Part shown: piece by piece, positions 19,929 through 28,585 of the stretch
Layout of the letters: the number at the start of each line of letters is the position of its first letter
Numbering within the stretch: position 1 is the stretch's first letter
Assembly (NCBI RefSeq): GCF_000373245.1
Contig: NZ_KB890755.1
Coordinates: 109,762-173,761, forward strand
Direction of reading: 5' to 3'
Origin: Echinicola pacifica DSM 19836
GTDB taxonomy: Bacteria > Bacteroidota > Bacteroidia > Cytophagales > Cyclobacteriaceae
Length of the DNA stretch: 64,000 nucleotides
Notes under the pieces: model-generated
Seen by the model: the letters and a program-made list of their open reading frames with translations, nothing else
The model's database searches: none
What the model was told of the DNA's origin: nothing
Made by a program: the position numbers and the translations under genes

Positions 19929-21299
19929 TTATTGGTCCGACTTCAGCGCCGTATCGTACTTATCTAATTTCTTTTGTAGGCTCTGCACTCTCTTTGGTTG
20001 CTCTTCGGCCAGATTATTGGATTCTGAAATGTCATTTTTCAAATCATACAACTCCACAATCCCCTCTCTGACGCGTAGCTTCCAATCCCCAACACGGATG
20101 GCCTCTGCGGTGGTATTGGAATAATAGAGGAATTCCTTATGCGGGGTTTTGCTATTGGAATTTCCCGATAGCAGGGGCCAGATATTCTTCCCGTCCAGGG
20201 TTCTATCAGGCAGCTCAGCGCCAGACAGATAGGCGATGGTAGGGAGCAGATCGATGGTGGAGGCGATTTCTGCACTTGTGCTCTGGGGACTGATCATGCC
20301 TTTCCACTGTGCTATCATAGGCACTCTCATACCGCCTTCATAGGTCTCAAACTTAAATCCACGTAGAGGCTTGGCACTTCCACCATGGCCGTTCTTCAGA
20401 TTCCATGGTCCATTATCAGAGGTGAATATCACCAAGGTATTCTCCTCCAAACCTTGCTTGCGCAATTCCTCCAATACCTGCCCTACACTCCAGTCGATCT
20501 CCTCGATTACATCTCCATATAGGCCTTGCCGGCTCTTTCCCTTAAACTCCTCAGAAGGCATCAGGGGTATATGTGGCATGGTATGCGCCAGGTAGAGGAA
20601 GAAAGGCTTCTCCTTATTCTCCACTATAAACTTCCGTGCCTCTTCGGTATATCGCTTGGTGATCTGCGTTTGATCCACCGGATATTCTATAATTTCATCA
20701 TCCCTAAATAAAGGAACATCGAATTTCTTAGGCTTCTCTGTTCGTAGCTTGTTCAGGTCTTTACCCTCTCTAAATAACACCTCAGCAGACACCTTGGCCT
20801 CTGGGTTTACAGACATATCATTGCTAAAGGGAATTCCAAAATAGCTATCAAAGCCTTGATTGGTAGGCAAAAACTGCGCTTGGTCCCCAAGATGCCATTT
20901 GCCAATACAGGCAGTGGCGTACCCTTGCTCCTTCACCATCTCGGCGATGGTCACTTCCTCAGGGCTAAGACCGTCCGGACTCATGGGCCATAATACCACT
21001 GGCACGCCCACCCGGGTGGGATAGCAGCCCGTCATCAGGGCAGCCCTCGATGGAGAGCATACCGGCGATGCTGAATAAAAATCCGTAAATCGTATACCGT
21101 CCTTGGCCATATTGTCCAGGTTGGGGGTGCTGATATCTGGCGACCCAAAACAACCTACATCCTGGTATCCCTGGTCATCGGTGAAAATCACGATCACATT
21201 GGGACGCGAAGACTTCGCTTTTTGCGCTTGAGCAAGGATGGGGAGCAGGGCAAAAACCCAGACCATAGCCTTGCGAACAATAATCCTCCTTTGTATCAT
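19929..21299 (-). CDS. S1-family sulfatase, CSPSR type (sulfatase A)
   Basis: Formylglycine-dependent sulfate-ester hydrolase, exported by a signal peptide ending about residue 25 (LAQAQ). The maturation motif CSPSRAALMTG starts at Cys81, with the metal-binding Asp pair in VIVIFTDDQGYQDVGC at 41-42, CIGKWHLGD, AHTMPHIPL and IFTSDNGPW in the usual order. Length 456. The ATG at 21299 follows the GH95 stop after a single base; an internal AGGAGG precedes a later ATG at 21266, which is an alternative start. It sits between GH95 and GH20, so it may desulfate a fucose or hexosamine residue; the actual sugar and position are unknown. Confidence 0.92.
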   Translation of the reverse strand: MIQRRIIVRKAMVWVFALLPILAQAQKAKSSRPNVIVIFTDDQGYQDVGCFGSPDISTPNLDNMAKDGIRFTDFYSASPVCSPSRAALMTGCYPTRVGVPVVLWPMSPDGLSPEEVTIAEMVKEQGYATACIGKWHLGDQAQFLPTNQGFDSYFGIPFSNDMSVNPEAKVSAEVLFREGKDLNKLRTEKPKKFDVPLFRDDEIIEYPVDQTQITKRYTEEARKFIVENKEKPFFLYLAHTMPHIPLMPSEEFKGKSRQGLYGDVIEEIDWSVGQVLEELRKQGLEENTLVIFTSDNGPWNLKNGHGGSAKPLRGFKFETYEGGMRVPMIAQWKGMISPQSTSAEIASTIDLLPTIAYLSGAELPDRTLDGKNIWPLLSGNSNSKTPHKEFLYYSNTTAEAIRVGDWKLRVREGIVELYDLKNDISESNNLAEEQPKRVQSLQKKLDKYDTALKSDQ

Positions 21300-21300
21300 A

Positions 21301-23607
21301 TTATTGCTTTTCTAGCTTTCCATTAAAAGTATATTTTCCGCCTACCTTCGTAGGTATCTCGACTCTGATATCACCATATTGCAAGATACAGAACTGGCCA
21401 GCAGTGGAATACACCACTAGCTTGGTCAATTTACCCTTGTCCCATTGGACATCTAAGGTGAAGCCTCCACGAGCGCGGATGCCCTTGAGGTCTCCCTGGG
21501 GAAGTGCTTCCGGCAATGCTGGCAGCAGGTCGATCTCTTCCAGATGACTCTGCACGAATAGCTCCAATATCCCCGCTGCTCCACCAAAGTTCCCATCGAT
21601 CTGGAAAGGTGGGTGAGCATCAAATAAGTTGGGATAAGAACCTCCCTGGTTTTTCCTTTCGGGTTCCTCAGCAGGGCTTAGCAGGCTATGCAGCAGCTTA
21701 TAGGCGCGGTCGCCATCTAAGAACCTAGCCCAAAAATTCACCTTCCATGCCAGACTCCATCCAGTGCCATTATCACCTCTGTATTCCAGCGATTGCTTTG
21801 CTGCATCCATCAGCACAGGCTCATCTTTATAGTTGATCTCATTGCCGGGATGTACCGCCCAGAGGTGAGAGACATGCCTGTGGTGGTTTTCGGGATCATC
21901 CACATCTTCCATCCACTCTTGCAGCTGACCATGCTGGCCGACTTTGTTAGGGGCGATCTTTGGAAGTAACTCCCGGAGTTCCTCGGCAAAGTCCTGATCA
22001 GTACCCAGCACCTCTGCAGCCGCTATCGTATTGCGGAATAGTGCTCTGATGATCTGATGATCCATTGTCGGCCCTGCTACCAAGCCACCAATTTCCGGAG
22101 AATTGGATGGGGAGCTGATCAGGTAGCCGCTGTTGGGATCCAAGTATAGGAATTGGGAAAAGAATAATGCCGCTTCCTTCATTAAGGAATAGTTCTCGGC
22201 TAAAAATGAAGCATCCTGACTGAATAAATAATGTTCCCAAATATGGGTGGACAGCCATGCTCCTCCCGTCACCCAAATCCCATGGTGGGAAGCGTTGACC
22301 GGAGCAGCGCCGCGCCACAGATCCACATTATGATGAGCCACCCATCCTTCAGCACCATAGTGCTCGGAGGCGACCTTGCCTCCCGTCTGGGAGAGGTCCC
22401 GGATGAAGTCGAATAAGGGTTCATGGCATTCTGCCAAATTCGCCATTTCCACTGGCCAGTAATTCACCTCCAAATTGATATTTGTGGTATATCCACTCAA
22501 CCAAGGTGGTTTGATCTTATCATTCCACAGGCCCTGAAGGGTCGGTGGAAGTGTCCCCGGTCTGCTGCTGGCGATCATAAGATACCGAGCATACTGGACG
22601 TATAGTGCGATGAGCTGTGGATCTTCAGGGTTCTTCCAGAAGTCATATATTCTCTTATCTGTAGGGATGGTCTCTCGCTCATCTCCCCCAAGATCTAATG
22701 AAAATCGATCAAAGAGCTCCTTATAGTCAGCAAGATGAGCCGACTTCAGCTGATCATAGGTCTTCCCTTCCATGGATTGGAGGTAGCCTTCGGCCAAAGT
22801 CGTAGCGTCTGCGCTTATATCCTGAAAGTCAATATAATTGGTGGCTGCCACCAGTTTAATAGTAGCCTGTGAGGCATTTTTGATGGATAGCTTTCCTTCT
22901 TTTTCCATCAGCTCACCATCGCTTTCCACCTTGATTTTTGCGATTCCACTCAGCACCCCATTGCTCAGCTGCACTTCCAGCTGCTGACCGGCAGCAGAAG
23001 CACTCACCGTCTTGGTTTCATGGACAGCATCCAGCCATACGCTGAAGTCCAATGCTCCTTTTTTGCTGGCCGCAATATGAATCACGATCGCCTGATCAGG
23101 ATGACTCGAAAAGAGACTACGGTCAAATCGCACTCCATCCACCTCATAGGACACCTTAGTCAAGGCATTCTCCAGGTCCAATTCACGAGAATATTTGGAA
23201 TAATCCTGGTGACCCAAAAACTCCATATACAAATCCCCAAAGGGCTGATACGGCAGCTGGGTGATGGGAATACTCATAAACTTCTCCGTGGCTAGGTCCT
23301 GTGCCTCCAGCTGCTTGCCTTCCGCCAATAAGGTGCGGATCTCGTCGAGGTACAGATGTGCATCTTTATGAGAATAATCATGCGGCTCCCCCGCCCAAAG
23401 AGTCTCTTCATTGAACTGAATATGAGCCTTCTCCACTCCCCCAAATACCATCGCTCCTAGCCTGCCATTCCCTACCGGAAGTGCCTCGGTCCACTCCTCA
23501 GCAGGCTGCTGGTAATGGAGCCGTACCTTCTCCTGGGCCTGAGCCAAGGAGGAAAGGAATAATAAACAGCCAAGTCCTAAGAATCTAATCGCTTTAAAAT
23601 CAATCAT
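21301..23607 (-). CDS. GH95 alpha-L-fucosidase
   Basis: Inverting exo-fucosidase (alpha-1,2-fucosidase is the founding activity; some members act on L-galactosides). Signal peptide at about 1-24. The N-terminal beta region carries the signature WTEALPVGNGRLGAMVFGG and FNEETLWAGEP; the (alpha/alpha)6 barrel has GYTTNINLEVNYWPVEMANL, GWVAHHNVDLWRGAAP and HRHVSHLWAVHPGNEI; the C-terminal beta domain ends the protein. The ATG at 23607 is chosen over a TTG at 23622; it overlaps the upstream sulfatase stop in ATGATTGA (8 bases), which points to translational coupling. Length 768. Its neighbours are sulfatases on both sides. Confidence 0.95.
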   Translation of the reverse strand: MIDFKAIRFLGLGCLLFLSSLAQAQEKVRLHYQQPAEEWTEALPVGNGRLGAMVFGGVEKAHIQFNEETLWAGEPHDYSHKDAHLYLDEIRTLLAEGKQLEAQDLATEKFMSIPITQLPYQPFGDLYMEFLGHQDYSKYSRELDLENALTKVSYEVDGVRFDRSLFSSHPDQAIVIHIAASKKGALDFSVWLDAVHETKTVSASAAGQQLEVQLSNGVLSGIAKIKVESDGELMEKEGKLSIKNASQATIKLVAATNYIDFQDISADATTLAEGYLQSMEGKTYDQLKSAHLADYKELFDRFSLDLGGDERETIPTDKRIYDFWKNPEDPQLIALYVQYARYLMIASSRPGTLPPTLQGLWNDKIKPPWLSGYTTNINLEVNYWPVEMANLAECHEPLFDFIRDLSQTGGKVASEHYGAEGWVAHHNVDLWRGAAPVNASHHGIWVTGGAWLSTHIWEHYLFSQDASFLAENYSLMKEAALFFSQFLYLDPNSGYLISSPSNSPEIGGLVAGPTMDHQIIRALFRNTIAAAEVLGTDQDFAEELRELLPKIAPNKVGQHGQLQEWMEDVDDPENHHRHVSHLWAVHPGNEINYKDEPVLMDAAKQSLEYRGDNGTGWSLAWKVNFWARFLDGDRAYKLLHSLLSPAEEPERKNQGGSYPNLFDAHPPFQIDGNFGGAAGILELFVQSHLEEIDLLPALPEALPQGDLKGIRARGGFTLDVQWDKGKLTKLVVYSTAGQFCILQYGDIRVEIPTKVGGKYTFNGKLEKQ

Positions 23608-25159
23608 TCCAGTGTGCTTCAATGATTTTTAAAATCTCCTCATTATCACTGTCTGTGTCTTTCACTTCTTCGCGCTTATTGATGATCTCTTGCTTCAGCT
23701 CGGCCACCACCTTGCGGTATTCCGGATCATTATAGGCATTATGCAATTCATTTGGATCTTCCTGAAGGTCAAACAGCTCCCAATAACCGGAATTTGGCAC
23801 GGCATCTGCAAATCCATTTCCGTAATAGAAAGCCAATTTATATCGCTCTCCTCGTACCCCAAAATGACCCGGACGATCTGTGGAATGATCCCAGTATCTA
23901 TAGTAGGAATATTTACGCCAGTTGACAGAGGTTTTGCCCTTCAGATTCTCTCTGAAGCTCACTCCCTGCATGGTTTCTGGATAGTCTATTCCTGCATAAT
24001 CTGCAAATAGCGCTGAGAAATCTACATTCTCAATCAAATCATCATTCCGCTGTCCAGCGGCAATTTCCTTAGGATATCGGATCACAAATGGCATATGAAT
24101 AGACTCTTCATATATCAGTCGCTTGTCAAACCATCCATGCTCCCCTAAGAAATATCCTTGGTCGGCGGTATAGATCACTATTGTATTTTCGGCCAGGCCA
24201 GATTCTTCTAAATAATTCAATAGCTTACCGATATTATCATCCACGGCAGCACCACTACGCATAAAGTCCTTTACTACTTTCTGGTAGGTTTTAAATCTTG
24301 CCTCGTCATTACCCAGTCCATCCACGTCATAGGGCAGTTCAGGGTAAGCCATATAATCTACTCGCTTGCTTGGGTTAGCGGTGGCATCTAGCATTCTTAA
24401 GGTGAGGTTATCCAGCGACTGTCCCTTAAAAACGCGGCCATTGGTTTCCGGGCCTTGATCATAAAAAGTCGCTGGCACAGGAATCACAGAATTTTCGTAT
24501 AGCTTGCTGAATCGCTCAGGATAATCAAAAGGCTCATGGGTGGCCTTAAAATGGCACATCAACATGAAAGGCTTCGACTCATCTCTATTTTCTATCCAAT
24601 CAATGGACATATCGGTGATGACATCGGTGCTGAATCCCTCGTATGCCTTACCTCCTTTGGAGTAATCTTCCCAGTTGTCCTTGGTCTTCATGATAGGATC
24701 CCAATACCGACCCTGGCCTGGTAGCACGCAGTAATAATCAAATCCCGCAGGCTCCTGCTTGAGGTGCCACTTGCCGATGAGAGAGGTCTGATATCCTCCC
24801 GTCTGCATCGCCTTGGCGATATTATAATGGCTAGGCGGTAGGCCTGCTCCCAAGGTGGTCACCCCATTTATATGGCTATATTGCCCAGTGAGGATGGTCG
24901 CCCGACTGGGTGAGCAGATGGAATTGGATACTAGACAGTTGTCCAAAACCATGCCCTCTGAGGCCAGTCGCTTGATATTGGGCGTATGAACATAACCCTC
25001 CAATAGGCCTCCATAAATCCCCCATGCCTGCGCGGTGTGGTCATCAGACATGATAAATAATATATTAGGGCGCTCCTGTTTCTTGCTTTGGGAATAAGCA
25101 GTGGTAAACAATAGGCTTAATAAGGTGGAGCAGATTATTGCTTTTACTTTCAAGTTCAT
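23600..25159 (-). CDS. S1-family sulfatase, CSPSR type (sulfatase B)
   Basis: First gene of the six-gene enzyme operon. Signal peptide of about 23 residues (TTAYSQ). Metal-site motif ILFIMSDDHTAQAWGIYGG and maturation motif CSPSRATILTG with Cys82, then IGKWHLKQEPAGFDYY and YTADQGYFLGEHGWFDKR. The SDDH start and the FLGEHGWFDKR segment recall S1 members acting on amino-sugar or iduronate-type sulfates, but I cannot assign the subfamily. Length 519. The stop overlaps the GH95 start, so sulfatase and fucosidase are coupled. The 220 bases upstream should hold the operon promoter; I found no clear consensus. Confidence 0.92.
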   Translation of the reverse strand: MNLKVKAIICSTLLSLLFTTAYSQSKKQERPNILFIMSDDHTAQAWGIYGGLLEGYVHTPNIKRLASEGMVLDNCLVSNSICSPSRATILTGQYSHINGVTTLGAGLPPSHYNIAKAMQTGGYQTSLIGKWHLKQEPAGFDYYCVLPGQGRYWDPIMKTKDNWEDYSKGGKAYEGFSTDVITDMSIDWIENRDESKPFMLMCHFKATHEPFDYPERFSKLYENSVIPVPATFYDQGPETNGRVFKGQSLDNLTLRMLDATANPSKRVDYMAYPELPYDVDGLGNDEARFKTYQKVVKDFMRSGAAVDDNIGKLLNYLEESGLAENTIVIYTADQGYFLGEHGWFDKRLIYEESIHMPFVIRYPKEIAAGQRNDDLIENVDFSALFADYAGIDYPETMQGVSFRENLKGKTSVNWRKYSYYRYWDHSTDRPGHFGVRGERYKLAFYYGNGFADAVPNSGYWELFDLQEDPNELHNAYNDPEYRKVVAELKQEIINKREEVKDTDSDNEEILKIIEAHWND

Positions 25160-25378
25160 TCTTATTGTCTTTATGGGGTAATACTATTTTATAGTTTGGG
25201 TCAATTTTATTTCTTCCCCTCGATGGAAAAGGCCTGGCATTAGCTTAAGCCTACGCTATTTCACTAACTTCTATAAACCAAAATACTGGCGTAAAGCATT
25301 TCGTCCTCCATTCCTCTCCTCTCCACGGCCGATCGAGGCCAGGACTATATGAACCAGGTCCTGTTCAAAGAGTAATTA

Positions 25379-25413
25379 GGGCTATTCTCCTCCTTGCATA
25401 AGGAGAATAGCCC
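25379..25413 (-). terminator. Hairpin terminator between sulfatase C and the six-gene operon
   Basis: GGGCTATTCTCCT (25379-25391) pairs perfectly with AGGAGAATAGCCC (25401-25413), giving a 13-bp stem and 9-base loop. It lies about 20 bases past the stop of the sulfatase at 25431. On the minus strand the tail is TAATTACTCTTTG, a weak U tract, so termination may be partial. Confidence 0.7.
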
Positions 25414-25430
25414 GGGGTAATGGGTATTTC

Positions 25431-26966
25431 TTATCCCAATACCTCTTTATAAGTTGCAGAAAGGTCCACCGGATCCTTCATATCCTGCTGCAATTTCAGC
25501 AACTCGTCGAATAGCTGGTTTACCTTAGACTTCATGGCTGGGTCAGCGGCGAGATCCTTCATCTCGTTAGGATCAGCATTGAGGTCGTAGAGCAGGACTT
25601 TATTGATTTTAGGATAAACAATGAGTTTATATCCATCCTTTCGGATCATCCTTTGGAGGTGTCTATAGGCACCGTATATCTCAGTATAATGCCCTGTGGC
25701 CTGATTATCCTCGACGATATCCATGAAGCTATTGAAGTGCACATAGGAAGGCTTTTCGATTCCTGCCAGCTCCAAGCTGGAAGCCATAATATCCTGTAGA
25801 TATACTTCCTGATCTAATTTCACCCCTTTGGGTACGCCGGGACCGGTCACCATAAGAGGAACCCTAATGCTATGATCATATAGACTCTGCTTGCCTATCA
25901 GACCATGATTCCCCACAGACAGCCCATGATCTGCGGTCATGAAAATATAAGTGTTATCGAGTTTTCCCGAAGCCTCCAAGGCATCCAAGATTTTCCCTAT
26001 TTGCTCATCGAGGTGGCTGATGATGGCATAGTATTCCTGTCTATGGACCTTCACGGCATATTCGGTCCGCGGGAAGGGTGCCAAAGCCTCATCTCTGAGT
26101 GTCGGTTCTGCCCCTATATCATCTTTATAAGGGTATTCCGGCAGAAAACTCTCGGGGATTTCGATCTCCTCCAGCGGGTACATATCGATATATTCCTTGG
26201 GAGCCTGTCTAGGATCGTGAGGAGCATTGAAGGCCAAATACATAAAAAAAGGATCCTCCTTTTGGCTAGCGGCTTGGATAAAATCTATGGCATCGTCCCT
26301 TACCACTTCACTCCAGTGCTTGCCACCCTTCCAGAAGCCTCCATTTATGGTATCATAAGGCTGCCATTCCTGATCTTCAGGACTTTTTGGTCTACCATAT
26401 CCTAGTGGCATATAGTCGTTCCAGTCCTTCATATCTCCTGACTCGGCCTTCCATTTTTTAACTGCTGCACCCAGCTGATTTCCATTGTCTTTTGGCATGC
26501 CTGCACGGATATGTCTGGCCTCCTGAAAAACCTGATCGGCCGGAGCCTCCACATGCCATTTGCCAGTCATATAAGTAGAATACCCCGCACCTTCCATCAG
26601 TTGTGGCCAGGTATGTTCCAAGGCTGTGCTATCTCCTTTGCCCCATTGCTTTGCTACCTCTTGTGCATCCCAAATATAAGAGCCAGATATCATCATGGAT
26701 CGTGAGGCCACGCAAATGGCCCCATTCCATCCGCCCATATTATAGGCATGGGTAAAACTGGTGCCATCTGCTACCAAACGGTCCAGGTTGGGCGTATGAA
26801 TTTCGCTATTGCCCAAGGCCTGGATGGAGGCAAAGGTCTGATCGTCTGTAAACAAAAAGACAATATTAGGTTTTCCTTTGCCCTCAGCCTGGTCTTCAGC
26901 CCCGGGGTTTCCCGAGCAGGCTGCCAGACAAAAAAAGGCGCAAATAGAATAAAAGATTTTTCTCAT
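25431..26966 (-). CDS. S1-family lipoprotein sulfatase with CVASR motif (sulfatase C)
   Basis: Predicted sulfatase anchored as a lipoprotein: the signal peptide ends in LAAC with Cys17. The metal-site motif is IVFLFTDDQTFASIQALG. The maturation motif is CVASRSMM at Cys85, with Ala where most sulfatases have Pro; Ala is tolerated in the known consensus, so the enzyme is probably active. GKWHVEAP, AFNAPHDPRQAP and MTADHGLSVGNHGLIGK follow in order. Length 511. It is the second gene of a two-sulfatase unit, 67 bases after sulfatase D, and a hairpin terminator follows. Its active-site surroundings differ from the other eight sulfatases, suggesting a different sulfated sugar. Confidence 0.9.
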   Translation of the reverse strand: MRKIFYSICAFFCLAACSGNPGAEDQAEGKGKPNIVFLFTDDQTFASIQALGNSEIHTPNLDRLVADGTSFTHAYNMGGWNGAICVASRSMMISGSYIWDAQEVAKQWGKGDSTALEHTWPQLMEGAGYSTYMTGKWHVEAPADQVFQEARHIRAGMPKDNGNQLGAAVKKWKAESGDMKDWNDYMPLGYGRPKSPEDQEWQPYDTINGGFWKGGKHWSEVVRDDAIDFIQAASQKEDPFFMYLAFNAPHDPRQAPKEYIDMYPLEEIEIPESFLPEYPYKDDIGAEPTLRDEALAPFPRTEYAVKVHRQEYYAIISHLDEQIGKILDALEASGKLDNTYIFMTADHGLSVGNHGLIGKQSLYDHSIRVPLMVTGPGVPKGVKLDQEVYLQDIMASSLELAGIEKPSYVHFNSFMDIVEDNQATGHYTEIYGAYRHLQRMIRKDGYKLIVYPKINKVLLYDLNADPNEMKDLAADPAMKSKVNQLFDELLKLQQDMKDPVDLSATYKEVLG

Positions 26967-27033
26967 TTCTCTTAATTTTTGGGGGGTTAAATGATGTATC
27001 TAAAGAATTTAAATCAATTTAGCACATTTTTTT

Positions 27034-28494
27034 TCAATAATCCCCCTCCTCAGAGCTTCGATCCACAGACACCTTCCATTTCTTCCAATATTCTACCATT
27101 TCTGCCAGTTTTTCCGGCTGTTTCTTCGCCAAATCTACCGTTTCATTAGGATCATTTTTGATATTATAAAGCTCAAATTCCTGGTTTTCATTTGCGCGGT
27201 AGAGCTTATAGTCTTCCTCGATTAATGCCAGCTGTTCCTGATAAGCAAATGCTAATGGCTTCTCTCTCTTTTGCATCTCTCCCGTCAGGTAAGGGAATAA
27301 GTCCACCCCATCATAGGGACGCTGATTAGCCGCTATATCCACCCCAAGGATATTGGCAATGGTAGGGAAATAATCAGAGGTAAATGTAGGTGCATCGATG
27401 CTGGTTCCCGGCTGGATAGTCCCTTTCCATTCTATGATTCCAGGCACTCTTAATCCCCCTTCATACAGGCTTCTCTTCCTGCCTTTGAGACCCTTGGTCA
27501 ATCCTTGTGTACGACCTTGAACCGCTTTGCCTTCGGGACCATTATCGCTGGTATAGAAGATCACCGTATTCTCCGCTACACCTAGCTCTTCCAGAGTCTG
27601 TCTTAGTCGTCCCACCTGCTGATCCAGGGCCGTCAACACCCCATAATAATGCTGCTGATCCTCTGACAAATGATCATACATGGCGCGGTCTTCCTCGCCA
27701 GCTAGTACCGGTAAATGCGGAGTGTGAAACCATACTACAGCCATAAATGGCTGATCATCCTTCACCGCATTTTCTATAAATGGAATAGCCCTGTCCATGA
27801 TCACCCTAGAATCATCCCCCTCGAGGTTATCAGTGACGATCTCTCCCGGTCCCGTCCAATAGAAAGTATTGAAAGGTGCTCCTTCTTTCAGGTGACCGCT
27901 GACGTCCCCGGCAGACTTCGGAGGTGTAATCATAGGGTCCCATGTGGGAACTTTAGATTCGGTCACGAAACTTACATCATATCCATTGTCCCATGGTGGA
28001 GCATAATCCTTATCAAAATGAGCTCTGCCGCCACGATTGGCATCCAGGGTGTCCCGTGTGAGGGTACCCAAATGCCATTTACCAAAATGACCGGTGGTAT
28101 ATCCTTCTCCCTTAGCCATCTCTGGCAAGGTGATTTCCTGGTCTTTTACATGGCCGCAGTTGGCATTACATATCCCATATCTCAAAGGGTGACGGCCAGT
28201 AATGACGCTTCCCCGTGTGGGAGAGCAAACGGAGCCCCCTGAATAAAATCGGTTAAACACTGCCCCATTGGTGGCCATATCATCGAGGTTGGGAGTTTTT
28301 AATTCCGGGTGTCCATTATACCCTGTATCTCCCCAGCCTTGATCATCTGCCATCAGCAAGATGATATTGGGCTTTCTGACCTTCTCCACGATAGTGGTTT
28401 GAGTTTTGGCTCCACCGCCACAGCTGGACATCCATCCCAGCAGCAAAGCGGCCATTCCTAGCATTATTCTGTTATTCTGTACTTTGTAGATCAC
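27034..28494 (-). CDS. S1-family lipoprotein sulfatase, CSPTR type (sulfatase D)
   Basis: Exported sulfatase with a probable lipobox MSSC (Cys25). Metal-site motif IILLMADDQGWGDTGYNGHP, maturation motif CSPTRGSVITG at Cys90, then FGKWHLGTLTRD, VWFHTPHLPVLAG and FYTSDNGPEG. Length 486. The frame opens with a GTG at 28494, which gives a charged leader before the hydrophobic segment; an ATG at 28464 is the alternative but leaves the leader without positive charge. It lies 91 bases past the second SusD gene, with a strong terminator in between, and is followed by sulfatase C. Confidence 0.9.
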   Translation of the reverse strand: MIYKVQNNRIMLGMAALLLGWMSSCGGGAKTQTTIVEKVRKPNIILLMADDQGWGDTGYNGHPELKTPNLDDMATNGAVFNRFYSGGSVCSPTRGSVITGRHPLRYGICNANCGHVKDQEITLPEMAKGEGYTTGHFGKWHLGTLTRDTLDANRGGRAHFDKDYAPPWDNGYDVSFVTESKVPTWDPMITPPKSAGDVSGHLKEGAPFNTFYWTGPGEIVTDNLEGDDSRVIMDRAIPFIENAVKDDQPFMAVVWFHTPHLPVLAGEEDRAMYDHLSEDQQHYYGVLTALDQQVGRLRQTLEELGVAENTVIFYTSDNGPEGKAVQGRTQGLTKGLKGRKRSLYEGGLRVPGIIEWKGTIQPGTSIDAPTFTSDYFPTIANILGVDIAANQRPYDGVDLFPYLTGEMQKREKPLAFAYQEQLALIEEDYKLYRANENQEFELYNIKNDPNETVDLAKKQPEKLAEMVEYWKKWKVSVDRSSEEGDY

Positions 28495-28539
28495 TGTTTT
28501 TAAGATTTTTTCAATGAGGACATAATATCGCTAAAAAGA

Positions 28540-28576
28540 TACTCCGATAATAATAATTACTAGTATTATCGGAGTA
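28540..28576 (-). terminator. Intrinsic terminator after the second SusD gene
   Basis: TACTCCGATAATA (28540-28552) and TATTATCGGAGTA (28564-28576) form a perfect 13-bp stem with an 11-base loop. On the minus strand it runs into TCTTTTTAG. It lies 10 bases past the SusD stop and 46 bases before the sulfatase D start, so it may reduce rather than abolish read-through into the sulfatase pair. Confidence 0.8.
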
Positions 28577-28585
28577 GCTCTTCCA

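Noticed and set aside
25905-26405. 166-codon plus-strand open frame
   Set aside because: Antisense shadow of sulfatase C.
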